Shown: in pieces, positions 1-9,207 of the stretch
Numbering within the stretch: the stretch's first letter is position 1
Layout: each line of letters starts with the position of its first letter
From: Bacteroidales bacterium
Lineage (GTDB): Bacteria; Bacteroidota; Bacteroidia; Bacteroidales; GCA-2748055
DNA: 38,419 bases
Assembly: GCA_023135955.1 (NCBI GenBank)
Contig: JAGLSB010000230.1
Span: forward strand, 1-38,419
Reading direction: 5' to 3'
The notes under the pieces: generated by a model
What the model saw: the letters and a program-made list of their open reading frames with translations, nothing else
Told to the model about the DNA's origin: nothing
Databases searched by the model: none
Made by a program: the position numbers and the translations under genes

Positions 1-2
1 GT

Positions 3-1022
3 GTTGATGGTGAAAATAGAACAATTGCAGGTATACCTGTGGGAACCTCCATCGTTGATGTGCTGTCTAATGTTACAAAACCCGGGAAAGCGATTCTGAC
101 TGTTGTTGATGAAGAAGATCAACTGATCCCGCTGCAGGTTCGTAATTATGATACCATCTACGTCAATACGGCCGCAACCAACCAGGTTTATTTTGAGGTG
201 TTAGCAGAAGACGGGGCAACCAGGATTCTCTATCAGCTGAACCTGGGTGTTGAAGATGCTGATGCATTTGTCTTCTCGGATCTGTTCACGGTAGATCAGG
301 ATCTGCAGGTTATTTCCGACATTCCCGGAGGTATCAGGCTGGATGAATTCATGGCAACACTGACTGTCAATGAAGGTGCAGATATCTCATTGAAAGATAA
401 AACCGGGGTTGAGGTTTCAGAAGGTAATGTGGCCTGGGATGATATCATTGTTGTTACTTCACCCGACGGATCGACCACGAAGATCTATGCGCTTAATTTC
501 CTTGCTGAGCCAAGTGGAACAGATGCCTACGTGGTTTCCGATGTATATACTGTAGATCAGCTGAATGCAGTTATTTCAGACATTGAGGCGAGTACAGACA
601 TAAGTGAATTTCTGGGTTTGATCAGGGCAGCTACCGGTGCCACGGTTACGCTTCTCGATGCTGATGGCAATGAGAAGACTGCAGGTACAATAGAGAATAC
701 CGACCAGTTAAGGGTTCTCTCAGGGAACGGCGAGGTAACAGTAATCTACAGCCTTGAGATCCTTGTAGGCATCAATCCTTACCTGCATAGTGAGTTTAAA
801 GTGTATCCGAACCCTGCCAGGGAGGTGCTCTTCATTGAAGGTGTTAACGCTGAAAGCGAAGTGGTGATCAGAAACATTCTTGGCGTGGTTGTGAAGCAGG
901 CTAAATTCAATGCTTCAGGAAACAGTGAGATGTCTGTTGGCGAACTGACTCCTGGCATCTACTTCATTTACTTGAAAAACGAACAATTCAAATCTGATCC
1001 GCTGAAGGTTATCATTCAGTAA
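3..1022 (+). CDS. T9SS-sorted repeat protein, 5' truncated by window edge
   Basis: The frame is open from the first complete codon at 3, and a GTG at 39 is only an internal valine, so the gene begins upstream of the window. The visible part has about three copies of an 80-85 residue module that is probably all-beta. The two clearest copies run from about 255 to 500 and 513 to 765, each starting with a D-A-(F/Y)-V-x-S-D-x-(F/Y)-T-V-D-Q pattern followed by V-I-S-D-I. The last ~75 residues (from about 800) form a type A C-terminal sorting domain: YPNPA near the start, then a G-(I/V)-V-x-K strand and a closing L-T-P-G-I-Y-F-I-Y segment. This domain directs export through the type IX secretion system and surface attachment or release. 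The catalytic part, if any, is outside the window, so the function is unknown. Confidence 0.85.
   Translation, partial: VDGENRTIAGIPVGTSIVDVLSNVTKPGKAILTVVDEEDQLIPLQVRNYDTIYVNTAATNQVYFEVLAEDGATRILYQLNLGVEDADAFVFSDLFTVDQDLQVISDIPGGIRLDEFMATLTVNEGADISLKDKTGVEVSEGNVAWDDIIVVTSPDGSTTKIYALNFLAEPSGTDAYVVSDVYTVDQLNAVISDIEASTDISEFLGLIRAATGATVTLLDADGNEKTAGTIENTDQLRVLSGNGEVTVIYSLEILVGINPYLHSEFKVYPNPAREVLFIEGVNAESEVVIRNILGVVVKQAKFNASGNSEMSVGELTPGIYFIYLKNEQFKSDPLKVIIQ
255..765 (+). repeat. Two tandem ~85-residue protein repeats inside the T9SS cargo gene
   Basis: Translated copies at about 255-500 and 513-765 share the order DA(F/Y)V-SD-(F/Y)TVDQ, VISDI, a helix-like D-EF-x-L stretch, a T-(L/V)-x-(D/L) strand, a D-x-(D)-G turn and a closing I-Y-(A/S)-L. 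A more diverged copy precedes them from position 3. The similarity is at protein level; the DNA copies have drifted, so this is an old duplication. Confidence 0.65.
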
Positions 1023-1050
1023 TGATGGTTGGTGAGTATAGTTGATCAGG

Positions 1051-1091
1051 AACTGGTGATGGGGCTCTTCAGCTTCATCACCAGTTTTTTT
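1051..1091 (+). terminator. Rho-independent terminator after the T9SS cargo gene
   Basis: A perfect 11-bp inverted repeat (AACTGGTGATG at 1051-1061, CATCACCAGTT at 1076-1086) closes a 14-nt loop and runs into seven T residues (1085-1091). It lies about 30 bp after the stop codon at 1022 and separates this gene from the beta-helix gene at 1196. Confidence 0.88.
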
Positions 1092-1195
1092 AACACAAAG
1101 AATGATCAGATTTGGTTCAACTGCTTTTTGGATTAAAGCAAGTTGTTAAATTACCAATTTTAAATAATGATGTGTAACATTTTGGAATCGAAAAT

Positions 1196-3682
1196 ATGTT
1201 GAAAAGTGAAAAATTCTTGCATGCAACCAGGTATATAATGCTTATCGGATTTATATTTCCCATCCTGGGGTTATCTGCTGAAGGGAACAATCCAGAAAGT
1301 GCTTATTTAGCACAGGATGAAAATTATCCGGTTGTTTTCATCAATGATCAGATTACCGCAACCGGCGACTATTTTTTCAATGTTCGCACTTTTGGCGCAA
1401 CAGGTGACGGAGTTACCGATGACAGTGAAGCCATTCAGCAGGCACTGACCAGTGCCGGTCAGACCACGAACGGGGTTGTCTATTTGCCTGAAGGTACCTA
1501 CCTGATGAACAAGCGGGCTATATGGGAAAGACTCTCCGGCGACAGGGTACACGCAGGATTGGCCATTAGGGGAGATGGTGCAGGAAAAACGGTGGTGCTT
1601 GTTGATAACGCAGAGGGTGGATTTCTTATGAATGATTTTTATTCGCTTACCCAGTTTCAGATCAGGGATATCACCTTTCTTGCTGTCAGACCTTCGGCCG
1701 GAACCGCTATAAAAGTAGGAAAGTTTGGAAACCGGTCCGGCGGGAGGAGTTACAGGTGCTTTTTTGGTGAAAACATCGAAATCAGGGGACAGGAACCGGC
1801 AGATTACTTTACTATCGGCCTGGATATTAATACGGTATACCGACCCATGTACAGGAATGTCATTTTTACTGGGGCTACCCAGCCCGGGGACGAGTATCTG
1901 GCCGATGCAGGCATTATGGCAGATTGGTGCTATTCAACGGAAGTGGAAGGCTGTGTGGTTAGAAACGCTAAAAGGGGATTCACCCATATTTCTGATCCTG
2001 AAATAGATAAGGGTGCACCGGAAGGGGGTACCTTCCATAATTGTATTGTAGATAATTGCATGATAGGCATAGACATCGATAATCCGGGCGTTGAACCCGG
2101 ATTGGCCATTAGTTATAATTCTTTGAAAACTAGAGATGTGGGTCTCAGGATCAGTAAAAAAAAGTTCCACCAGATACGGAATAACATCTTTGAACCAGTG
2201 TTGGACCCAGCGGTTCATGCATATAAAGATATCCAGACAAAAACCTGTTTTGAGGGAGTGATCCACCAGAATATCTTCAAACGATTTGCAGGCACATCAT
2301 CAATGGAGGAAGGAAGAACCTGTATTTCATTCGATGACCAGGATTGGCGCCATGATAATAAGGAGATGATCATTATGAACAATGTGTTCCCCGGTGTGGG
2401 AACCGCACTTGGGGGTGCTCAGGTTGCGGATGTGCAAGCCACCAGTATTATTAAGGATAACATGGATGCGGATACGATGAAAGCGGGATCCCTTCGCAAA
2501 CTCCTGGATGAACATTATTTTCAGCCGCTCCATCCCCTTGAAAAGGAGATTTCAGGTCCTGTCTTTTCGATTGTCGATTATGGGGCAAAGGGGTCCGATT
2601 GGACAGATGACACAGATGCCATTCAGGCTGCCGTTGATGATCTGGCGGCCAATGGTGGTGGAATCCTGTATATCCCTGCCGGCGAATTCCTGGTCAGCAA
2701 AAAGATCCAGTTGCATTTGCCTGCGAAGACAAGCCCTGGTACCATAGCTATTATTGGAGAAGGCCCTGGAGTATCTCAGGTTATCTGTGATAACCAGGAC
2801 GGTGTATTCTCCATTACAGACAGCTCTGGTACTGCTGCCTTCTATCTCAGGAACTTTGGAATGTATGCAAATAAAATGGCAGATACGGCGATTTTTATGG
2901 AATCCTTAGGGGAAAGCTTGCCCAATTACAGGACACTTAAAGTCACTAATCTGGATATTGAGCCTTATGATGCGACATTCGACCTGCACTATCATTTTGG
3001 TAATGGCCTCATGGCAAAAGGTTTTCAGAGCCCATTCTTTCATAGCTTCATTTTTTCCTCCTATAGTGATCCAAATTATGATGAACCGTTGAACGACATT
3101 GTGACGTACGGCCTGTACCTGGAAGATTGTGATCAAGTGTCTATGACTTACAGCTATTCAAAGAAAGCAAAATATTCTTACTATTTCAAAGGTGAAAAGC
3201 TTAATCAATCTTACTTTTTCCGTGTCAGAGGGGTGAATGGGAAGCATTCCTTTTATTTTGACCTGAGAAAACCATCTTATGGATTGTGGATGGAAAGCTG
3301 CCATGCCAACAAAACCCTAACCAATTTCTATATCAAGAACATGCATGATTTTGTTTTGATTGATAATCTACCATACGGACCAGCGGATGAAAATGCACTG
3401 AATGATATAGAACTGGTGAACTGTAGCAATGGAATGTTGACAGGGATAGTGTACCAGGCTCCCGTTCCAGACAATGGTCAACCTTTGCCTGAGTCAAACC
3501 GGACTGCAGTAGTTATCAGGGGGAAGTCATCGGATATTACCATTGAGAAAAGTATTTTCATTGCTAAAGGCAAAGTACTTGCCATAGAGAGGGATCTTGA
3601 GGGTATTATTGTGAGGGATAACCTCTACCCCAATCCCATGGTAGACAAAACGATCGAATACCTGGAAGATAAGGAGGATTAA
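1196..3682 (+). CDS. Secreted double beta-helix protein, pectate lyase superfamily (Pectate_lyase_3 / GH55-like)
   Basis: 828 aa with an N-terminal hydrophobic segment (about residues 12-27) that fits a signal peptide. Two copies of the Pectate_lyase_3 entry signature are visible: F-N-V-R-x-F-G-A-x-G-D-G-V-T-D-D-x-x-A-I at residues 61-80, and a matching D-Y-G-A-K-G-x-D-x-T-D-D-T-D-A-I-Q from about 460. Each is followed by an Y-(L/I)-P-(E/A)-G strand. Tandem right-handed beta-helices with this signature occur in GH55 glucanases and in various polysaccharide lyases and hydrolases, so the substrate cannot be assigned. The context (rhamnosidase, sulfatases, rhamnose catabolism) suggests a backbone- or side-chain-cleaving enzyme for a rhamnose-containing polymer. 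Its stop codon overlaps that of the convergent gene. No GxYxN-type T9SS domain is obvious at the C terminus. Confidence 0.8.
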   Translation: MLKSEKFLHATRYIMLIGFIFPILGLSAEGNNPESAYLAQDENYPVVFINDQITATGDYFFNVRTFGATGDGVTDDSEAIQQALTSAGQTTNGVVYLPEGTYLMNKRAIWERLSGDRVHAGLAIRGDGAGKTVVLVDNAEGGFLMNDFYSLTQFQIRDITFLAVRPSAGTAIKVGKFGNRSGGRSYRCFFGENIEIRGQEPADYFTIGLDINTVYRPMYRNVIFTGATQPGDEYLADAGIMADWCYSTEVEGCVVRNAKRGFTHISDPEIDKGAPEGGTFHNCIVDNCMIGIDIDNPGVEPGLAISYNSLKTRDVGLRISKKKFHQIRNNIFEPVLDPAVHAYKDIQTKTCFEGVIHQNIFKRFAGTSSMEEGRTCISFDDQDWRHDNKEMIIMNNVFPGVGTALGGAQVADVQATSIIKDNMDADTMKAGSLRKLLDEHYFQPLHPLEKEISGPVFSIVDYGAKGSDWTDDTDAIQAAVDDLAANGGGILYIPAGEFLVSKKIQLHLPAKTSPGTIAIIGEGPGVSQVICDNQDGVFSITDSSGTAAFYLRNFGMYANKMADTAIFMESLGESLPNYRTLKVTNLDIEPYDATFDLHYHFGNGLMAKGFQSPFFHSFIFSSYSDPNYDEPLNDIVTYGLYLEDCDQVSMTYSYSKKAKYSYYFKGEKLNQSYFFRVRGVNGKHSFYFDLRKPSYGLWMESCHANKTLTNFYIKNMHDFVLIDNLPYGPADENALNDIELVNCSNGMLTGIVYQAPVPDNGQPLPESNRTAVVIRGKSSDITIEKSIFIAKGKVLAIERDLEGIIVRDNLYPNPMVDKTIEYLEDKED

Positions 3683-4617
3683 TACTGCTTCATTTTTTCC
3701 AGCCCGGTAATGGCCACCTCCAGGGCATCCATCTTCCAGTATAGAGGGTTGAACAGCTCCAGTGACAGTACCATGGACGGATTGATCAGGCGCAATTCCC
3801 TGACAATCTCAGGCAATGGTGCCACTCCGTCGCCAGGGAACACCCTGTCGGCATCCTTTAACTGTTCCCGGGAAATATGGGCAGGATAGTCATTCATATG
3901 AAAAACAGGTACAGCCTTGCGACTCAGTAGTTGTAATCCCTTGAACGATGAACCTCCACGATAAAGGTGGTATACATCGGGCAGTATGGAGGCATGGGGA
4001 TGATTGCTCTCAGTAGCTATGAAAGCAGCTTCACCCAGTCTGCTTATATTCTGCGAAAATCCCCAGATTTCAAGCATGGGGAATATATTGTAGGTTTCGC
4101 CCAGTTCCAGGATCGCATGATACCTTTCTGCTGCCTGGATCAGATCAATTTTTTCTCCTTTGGTAGCACTGGTTGGAGGGGCTGCAATCCGTTTACAACC
4201 CAATTCAGCTAAGATTTCCATCTCCTCTTTCATGTTGACCATTGCCTGGTCCCGTCTTTCCTGATCATTTACAAGCCACTGCGGAAAGGAGATTGCATTC
4301 TCAAAAATCAGTCCGGAATCTTCTAGCTTATGGCGGAGATCCCTTGTGGTTCCTCCATTATCGAGAAAATTCCGAATATCTTTAACCCAGAGTTCAATAC
4401 CATCGTATCCGGCCCGGGAAGCGATCTCAATATTCTTCAGGATTCCGAGTTTCTGACCTCTGATGGTGCTGGTATTCAGGCAATATCTGAAGCCTGTTTT
4501 TTTTGTGGCATCCCCTGTTGATCCATTCCTTGCTGCCAGCAGGGGAAAAGGCATGCCCGCCAGGGCGGACAGGCCGGCCATTCTTCCTATGAATTTCCTT
4601 CTGTCTAATTTTAGCAT
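3679..4617 (-). CDS. Exported TIM-barrel sugar isomerase/epimerase (AP endonuclease 2-like family)
   Basis: 312 aa. The start D-R-R-K-F-I-G-R-M-A-G, then a hydrophobic run ending near L-L-A-A, is a twin-arginine-type export signal. The rest resembles xylose-isomerase-like TIM barrels (PF01261): N-I-E-I-A-S-R-A-G-Y-D-G-I-E-L-W early, M-L-E-I-W-G-F mid-way, L-P-D-V-Y-H-L-Y and V-F-H-M-N-D-Y late, and L-S-L-E-L-F-N near the end. The E, D, H and E residues in these strands are the usual metal ligands. It is the last gene of the operon, only 3 nt after the DUF1080 gene. Exported members next to Gfo/Idh oxidoreductases and DUF1080 proteins are associated with 3-keto-glycoside metabolism. A lyase or epimerase acting on a keto-sugar is plausible here, but this is inference. 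Confidence 0.82.
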   Translation of the reverse strand: MLKLDRRKFIGRMAGLSALAGMPFPLLAARNGSTGDATKKTGFRYCLNTSTIRGQKLGILKNIEIASRAGYDGIELWVKDIRNFLDNGGTTRDLRHKLEDSGLIFENAISFPQWLVNDQERRDQAMVNMKEEMEILAELGCKRIAAPPTSATKGEKIDLIQAAERYHAILELGETYNIFPMLEIWGFSQNISRLGEAAFIATESNHPHASILPDVYHLYRGGSSFKGLQLLSRKAVPVFHMNDYPAHISREQLKDADRVFPGDGVAPLPEIVRELRLINPSMVLSLELFNPLYWKMDALEVAITGLEKMKQY

Positions 4618-4620
4618 CTG

Positions 4621-5679
4621 TTATTCGATTTGTGAAATGATCCCGGGCAGTGGCTGGTCACCGTCCAGCTCGACAGCCCAAATATTTTTGAACCACAATG
4701 TATTCTGGTGGTCCTGCAGGCGTATGCTACCAGGGAATCTTTGTTCTCCTGGTGCCAGTTGAGCAGGACCCCTCTTCAGGGGATATTCATGGTGGATCCT
4801 TACACCGTTATGATAGACTGTCATTTTGCCATCACCGACACGGTTCCCGTTTTTGTCATACGATGGACTACTGAAGATGATATCAAAGGTCTGCCAGGAC
4901 ATGGGAGGAAAAGCCATATTCACTTTGGGTGGACTGTTCCTGTAAATGGCACCGCATTCATTAAAATCTCCTTCCAGACCGTAACTGTCAAGGATCTGTA
5001 TTTCGCCCACCTCTTCGAAGATCACCCCGCTGTTTGCCCGCTGCTGTCCAGTTGCTTCAGCCATAAGGGGAAGCTTGAATTCGATATGCAGGTAAACATC
5101 CGTGAATTTCTTTCTTGTGTAGATGTCATGTTTGGGCCTGACCCCAAGGGTCACAGGAATCACTTCAGCTTCATCTCCATTGAGGATCTTCCATTGAACC
5201 GGACGCTCCCCGTCACCGATCCACGGGTCAAATCCTTGACCATCGAATAGAATAATGGCATCTTCGGGTGGGGCAGCTCCCAGGGTAGGGGAAATCCGTT
5301 CAGTTTTTGTCAGTTCAAATCCAAGCAGCTGGTCCCGGAAAGACAATTGCCCTGTCAACTTATTACCTTCAATCGTTCCGCTCAATCCGTCGCTCTCAAA
5401 AACTATGCTGCCTTCTTTCATCCTCCCTTGAGCACGTCCGAGGATTCCGGCACCTGTGTATAGCTTTTCAGTCAGATGGATCACATAATTGTTGTTTCCT
5501 GCATCTATCACTTGAGCTGCACATGATGCATGCTTTTTGTTCAGGGGATATCTTCCCTGGTCCGAAAAGACACCCTGGTAATCACCATGAAATGATTGTC
5601 CGGCTGTTAGGACCGTGATAAACATCATCCCTGCAGAGAGCAAGGTGAAAAGCTGGATTTGTTTTGTAATTTTCTTCAT
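4621..5679 (-). CDS. DUF1080 protein, 3-keto-disaccharide hydrolase-like (PF06439)
   Basis: 352 aa with a signal peptide (basic MKKITK, hydrophobic core, ending near T-A-G-Q). Residues about 30-135 form a small beta-rich N-terminal module with no assignment. Residues about 143-350 are a DUF1080 concanavalin-like fold: I-I-L-F-D-G-Q-G-F-D-P-W at the start, then a D-(V/I)-Y-L-H-I-E-F-K strand, N-S-G-V-I-F, E-I-Q-I-L-D-S-Y, and a closing G-S-I-R-L-Q-D-H segment, all characteristic of the family. Characterised relatives hydrolyse 3-keto-glycosides made by oxidoreductases. The gene sits between an exported Gfo/Idh oxidoreductase (12-nt gap) and an exported TIM-barrel protein (3-nt gap), which supports that role. 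The sugar oxidised is unknown. Confidence 0.85.
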   Translation of the reverse strand: MKKITKQIQLFTLLSAGMMFITVLTAGQSFHGDYQGVFSDQGRYPLNKKHASCAAQVIDAGNNNYVIHLTEKLYTGAGILGRAQGRMKEGSIVFESDGLSGTIEGNKLTGQLSFRDQLLGFELTKTERISPTLGAAPPEDAIILFDGQGFDPWIGDGERPVQWKILNGDEAEVIPVTLGVRPKHDIYTRKKFTDVYLHIEFKLPLMAEATGQQRANSGVIFEEVGEIQILDSYGLEGDFNECGAIYRNSPPKVNMAFPPMSWQTFDIIFSSPSYDKNGNRVGDGKMTVYHNGVRIHHEYPLKRGPAQLAPGEQRFPGSIRLQDHQNTLWFKNIWAVELDGDQPLPGIISQIE

Positions 5680-5691
5680 GACTATTGGGGA

Positions 5692-7158
5692 TTATCTTAG
5701 TGAATAAGGTTCTTTGTATGCCCTCGACAACAGTCGGTTAGCTACATCGTCTCCAATAAAACGCTGCTTATCCGGATCCCATTGAAGTGGCCTGTCCAGA
5801 ATCATGGATGAATGGGCCAGTATGGCTGAACTATTGGCACGATGATGGGTATACACGTCTGAGATCGGTTCCGATCTGTCCATCACCGAATCCACAAAGT
5901 TCTTCATATGAGCGGTGGGCACAATATCTCCTATCAGTTCGGCTTCCATCCACGCAGGGACCTTCCCTTTGTATAATTCAACTACCTTGTCATCTATTTT
6001 TTGCTTTAATGCCTTATCGTTGTTTATCTCATCGGCAAGGTTACCGTCGAATTGGAAAGCGCGCCCTTCACGGCTCACCCAAATATTGCCCTTTGGTCCT
6101 TCAAGCAGGAGTCCGTTCTGACTCTTTAAATTTTCGGGTTTTTTTCTCTTACCATTGATCCTTATCACGTTACCATTCCCGAATGAGAGTTCGGCTGAAT
6201 AATCCCTGACAGTGCTGTAACTGTTGGGCAGGGGCGAATCAGCTTGGTCACCCAGGATGGCGGCCAGTGTTCTTTCCCTTCCGAGCGGGAAGGTACCTGT
6301 ACCTTTGATTTTTTCCGGCCCAGTATGGTCAACACCAAGTGCCCAGTGTGCGATATCGATGTGATGTGCTCCCCAGTCGGTTAGCGGTCCGTGTCCTGTT
6401 TCGACCCATAGCCGCCACCTGGCATGCGCATGTTCAGCAATATAGGGCATTTTTCCGAGAGGGCCGCACCACTGGTCCCACAACAGGGAGTCGGGAACCT
6501 CCGTCACCGGGAACACCTCGGTGGTGTTCCTATAACTTGAAGGAATATAGACCGTTGCTGTAAGCGGCCCGCCCAGTATCCCCAGTTGTGCAATGGCAAC
6601 AGCTTTCAGAAAGATCCCGTCATATTCACTGCGTTGCTGGGTACCAACCTGGACCACTCTGCCTGTTCTTTTCACCGCGTCGCAAACGGCAATACCTTCA
6701 TCAATGGTAAGGGTCATGGGCTTCTCCACATACACATCCTTTCCGGCCTCGATGGCATCAATGATCATCAGGGCATGCCAGTGATCCGGTGTACTAATGG
6801 TAACAATATCCACATCCTTTCTTTCCAGGGCCTGCCTGTAATCGGTATAATATACAGGGACGGAATCCTGGTAAGATGCCAATTTCTTCTGGAATGGGCC
6901 AAAAATAGCAGTATCTACATCACAACAGGCGACTATCTGGCCGTAATTGGCTGCACCCATGGCTACGGCGAGTCCTCTTTTTCGTGGGCCAATGGTCAGT
7001 ACGCCAAGCTCCTTCTTGTTCGTTTTCTGCTTTTTCTTTTGTCCGGACTGCATCGGCTGCGCCGTCAATGTTGGTGAAATCAGCATTCCTGACCCCATCA
7101 GCCCCAAGGTTTTTATTGCATTTCTCCTTGATAATGTATTGTACTTATTCATTTTCAT
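5692..7158 (-). CDS. Exported Gfo/Idh/MocA family oxidoreductase
   Basis: 488 aa. A twin-arginine-type leader (S-R-R-N-A-I-K-T-L-G at residues 10-19, then a hydrophobic stretch) precedes a Rossmann domain beginning near residue 51 (V-L-T-I-G-P-R-K-R-G). Family hallmarks are S-T-P-D-H-W-H at 122-128, E-K-P at 145-147 and D-W-G-A-H-H-I-D-I-A-H-W at 261-272, which contributes the usual catalytic histidine. These enzymes oxidise or reduce sugar hydroxyls with bound NAD(P). Tat export would fit because the protein folds around its cofactor before crossing the membrane. A lysine-rich linker (about residues 41-49) follows the signal. Co-transcription with DUF1080 and TIM-barrel genes suggests it makes or uses 3-keto-sugars; the substrate is not determined. 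Confidence 0.87.
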   Translation of the reverse strand: MKMNKYNTLSRRNAIKTLGLMGSGMLISPTLTAQPMQSGQKKKQKTNKKELGVLTIGPRKRGLAVAMGAANYGQIVACCDVDTAIFGPFQKKLASYQDSVPVYYTDYRQALERKDVDIVTISTPDHWHALMIIDAIEAGKDVYVEKPMTLTIDEGIAVCDAVKRTGRVVQVGTQQRSEYDGIFLKAVAIAQLGILGGPLTATVYIPSSYRNTTEVFPVTEVPDSLLWDQWCGPLGKMPYIAEHAHARWRLWVETGHGPLTDWGAHHIDIAHWALGVDHTGPEKIKGTGTFPLGRERTLAAILGDQADSPLPNSYSTVRDYSAELSFGNGNVIRINGKRKKPENLKSQNGLLLEGPKGNIWVSREGRAFQFDGNLADEINNDKALKQKIDDKVVELYKGKVPAWMEAELIGDIVPTAHMKNFVDSVMDRSEPISDVYTHHRANSSAILAHSSMILDRPLQWDPDKQRFIGDDVANRLLSRAYKEPYSLR

Positions 7159-7183
7159 GGTTCAAATGGTTTTATGTTGTAGT

Positions 7184-9178
7184 TTATGATTCGGTTAACG
7201 GGAAAGTGGTTCTTCTCAGGATGGTTGAACCCAAGGGGACAAGCCTGACGTTAACAGGCTGGTTTTCGGGTGTCATCAGTGCTCCCTCCAGGTATACTGA
7301 AGGCGAACTCCACGGGTTGTCCGTTGTGGCACTGTCCTTCATATTCACTTCAAATGGTGCAAGTTTACCTGCCTGATAATACCATCCTGAAGTATCCAGC
7401 GGGGAGATGCTGTAATCGTAAAAGCCGCTTTTTAATCCGCTGTTGGTTACGATCTCCTCTACACGTTCTGTCTGGTCTTCAATTTCAAGTGAGAACACCA
7501 ATGGCCCCCACATATAGTAGGCCTCTTTCTGGTCATTTTGTAGTTTCTGATTCACCTGGAAATTAAAATCAACCTCCACGATGTCCCCGTCTTTCCATTT
7601 CCCTTCGATCAGGATGCGTTTATCATCAATCGAAACAAGGGCGTTGTTACTGGTGGTGATATCTGGTTCGGCGCTATTTGGTGGAATACGCATTTCCAGG
7701 TTGAAACGGACAGTCTTCTCAGTGCTGATCCTGTAAGTAATACGATCCGAAAACGGGTAACCGGTCTCCTGGACAATCTCAATATCTCTTCCGTTGATAT
7801 TCGTTTTCAACTCACTGGGTCCGTATAGGTTGTTCAGCAGGGTCTTCCCGTCATTTTTCTTATACCACATGCCTTCCAGGTAATAGGGCATCACCCGGCC
7901 AGAGCTAAGAGGACAACAAATGGCAGCAGTATGACTGGCGGAGAAGAGCTCCCGTTTGGAACGCATGTCATCTGCACGGAGGCAGTTGTCCTGACTCATA
8001 TAAATGATGGCTGTGTTTGCCTGGTGGAACCTTGCTCCCTGGGCAGCATTCAGTGTTGCTCTTTCAATCCGGTCACCAATGGTCAGGTCCCCGGTAAAGG
8101 TGAAGAACCTGTTGAAGGAGCTGATCCCTTCCATGATGGTGCAATATTCTGAGGCCAGGTTTCCACTGCCCATCATCTCGTTGACACTTTCAACATATTT
8201 TCCCTTGCTGATACCTACCACACCTCCTCCAGGATTGCTGTGGTAATCGAACAGTTCCAATACCCTGTCGGCTGCACGCAGGTATGACTCATCCTGCTTG
8301 TAGGCACCGGTAACCACAGGCAGGTGTAGACCCTCCATGATATGCGGGGTGTGCCCGACCCACTTGTATTTTTCATTCAGCAGATTGTCAGATTTCAGAT
8401 CTTCGAAGTTCCCTTTTTCATTGAAATCTTCATACAACCAGATCGCAGCCTCTTTGTAATACGGATCCCCCGTTAAGCGGTAGAGCCATTCCAGGGTGTC
8501 CATATAGCCCAGACCATGTTGAACACCTCCATCCGGGCCGGGCCTTCCGAAATAAGTACTGTTCCTGTAGTGATCAATGGTTTTGTGAACGGTACGCTCT
8601 ACTGCCTCCAGAACCTCTTCTTTTCCGGTGATTTCGTAGTAGGCGAGCAGCCCCTGAAAAATTCTGCTCTGGGTCCAAAATTCTCCGTCAAAACCTTTAT
8701 CGGGGAACCGGCTTTTTTCTGTGTACACGCCGATGTACCCGTTCTTTTGTTCTGCCCTGAGAATATCATTCACCCATTGATGGGACCTTTCAATAAAGGC
8801 AGTGTCTTCTGTGGCAAAGGCGATCCTGATGACGCCATCCTTCCAGTAACCCTCGTGCTCACCAGCCCACCATGCTTTTTCCTGCGATCCCCTGTTTCCC
8901 ATTACTTTTGTTCCCGGGATCCTGTTGGCGTTGACGAACAAATTTCCATTGACATTGTCTGAAATCATGTCCAGGTTGCCTGTGATCCCTTCTTTAAGGT
9001 CGGCCTTCATCTGCTCCCTGATCCATCCTCCCGGAATGACTTCGCCTGCAGGGAGAAGCGTATATTCGTACATGGATGTGTCGGTGTTATCTGACTGGCA
9101 TCCTGAAGCAGTCATGAGTCCCAGTGTTAATACCAGGACGAAGGGCATACGCGGTAGCTGAATAGGCTTATTTCTCAT
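7184..9178 (-). CDS. GH127-type (DUF1680) glycosidase, probable beta-L-arabinofuranosidase-like lipoprotein
   Basis: 664 aa. Lipoprotein signal with lipobox T-A-S-G-C, lipidated Cys27. The remainder has the alpha/alpha-barrel features of GH127/DUF1680: I-P-G-G-W-I-R-E-Q near residue 48, H-T-P-H-I-M-E-G, S-E-Y-C-T at 343-347, and I-C-C-P near 420. In characterised GH127 enzymes a zinc ion is held by Glu-x-Cys plus two adjacent cysteines, one of which is the nucleophile. Here Glu344/Cys346 and Cys421/Cys422 have matching order and a similar spacing, so the catalytic set looks intact. Known activity in the family is retaining hydrolysis of beta-L-arabinofuranosides, but many DUF1680 members are uncharacterised. 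In this rhamnosidase/sulfatase operon another L-sugar linkage is possible. Confidence 0.83.
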   Translation of the reverse strand: MRNKPIQLPRMPFVLVLTLGLMTASGCQSDNTDTSMYEYTLLPAGEVIPGGWIREQMKADLKEGITGNLDMISDNVNGNLFVNANRIPGTKVMGNRGSQEKAWWAGEHEGYWKDGVIRIAFATEDTAFIERSHQWVNDILRAEQKNGYIGVYTEKSRFPDKGFDGEFWTQSRIFQGLLAYYEITGKEEVLEAVERTVHKTIDHYRNSTYFGRPGPDGGVQHGLGYMDTLEWLYRLTGDPYYKEAAIWLYEDFNEKGNFEDLKSDNLLNEKYKWVGHTPHIMEGLHLPVVTGAYKQDESYLRAADRVLELFDYHSNPGGGVVGISKGKYVESVNEMMGSGNLASEYCTIMEGISSFNRFFTFTGDLTIGDRIERATLNAAQGARFHQANTAIIYMSQDNCLRADDMRSKRELFSASHTAAICCPLSSGRVMPYYLEGMWYKKNDGKTLLNNLYGPSELKTNINGRDIEIVQETGYPFSDRITYRISTEKTVRFNLEMRIPPNSAEPDITTSNNALVSIDDKRILIEGKWKDGDIVEVDFNFQVNQKLQNDQKEAYYMWGPLVFSLEIEDQTERVEEIVTNSGLKSGFYDYSISPLDTSGWYYQAGKLAPFEVNMKDSATTDNPWSSPSVYLEGALMTPENQPVNVRLVPLGSTILRRTTFPLTES

Positions 9179-9207
9179 AGTTAAGATTTTTAAGGGATGA
9201 TTATTGG

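Noticed and set aside
1023-1195. Promoter for the beta-helix gene
   Set aside because: No convincing TTTG-N19-22-TAnnTTTG pair; the closest match (TAACATTTTG) has wrong internal spacing.
4708-5250. 180-codon open frame on the + strand
   Set aside because: Antisense to the DUF1080 gene, which has family motifs in the other frame.
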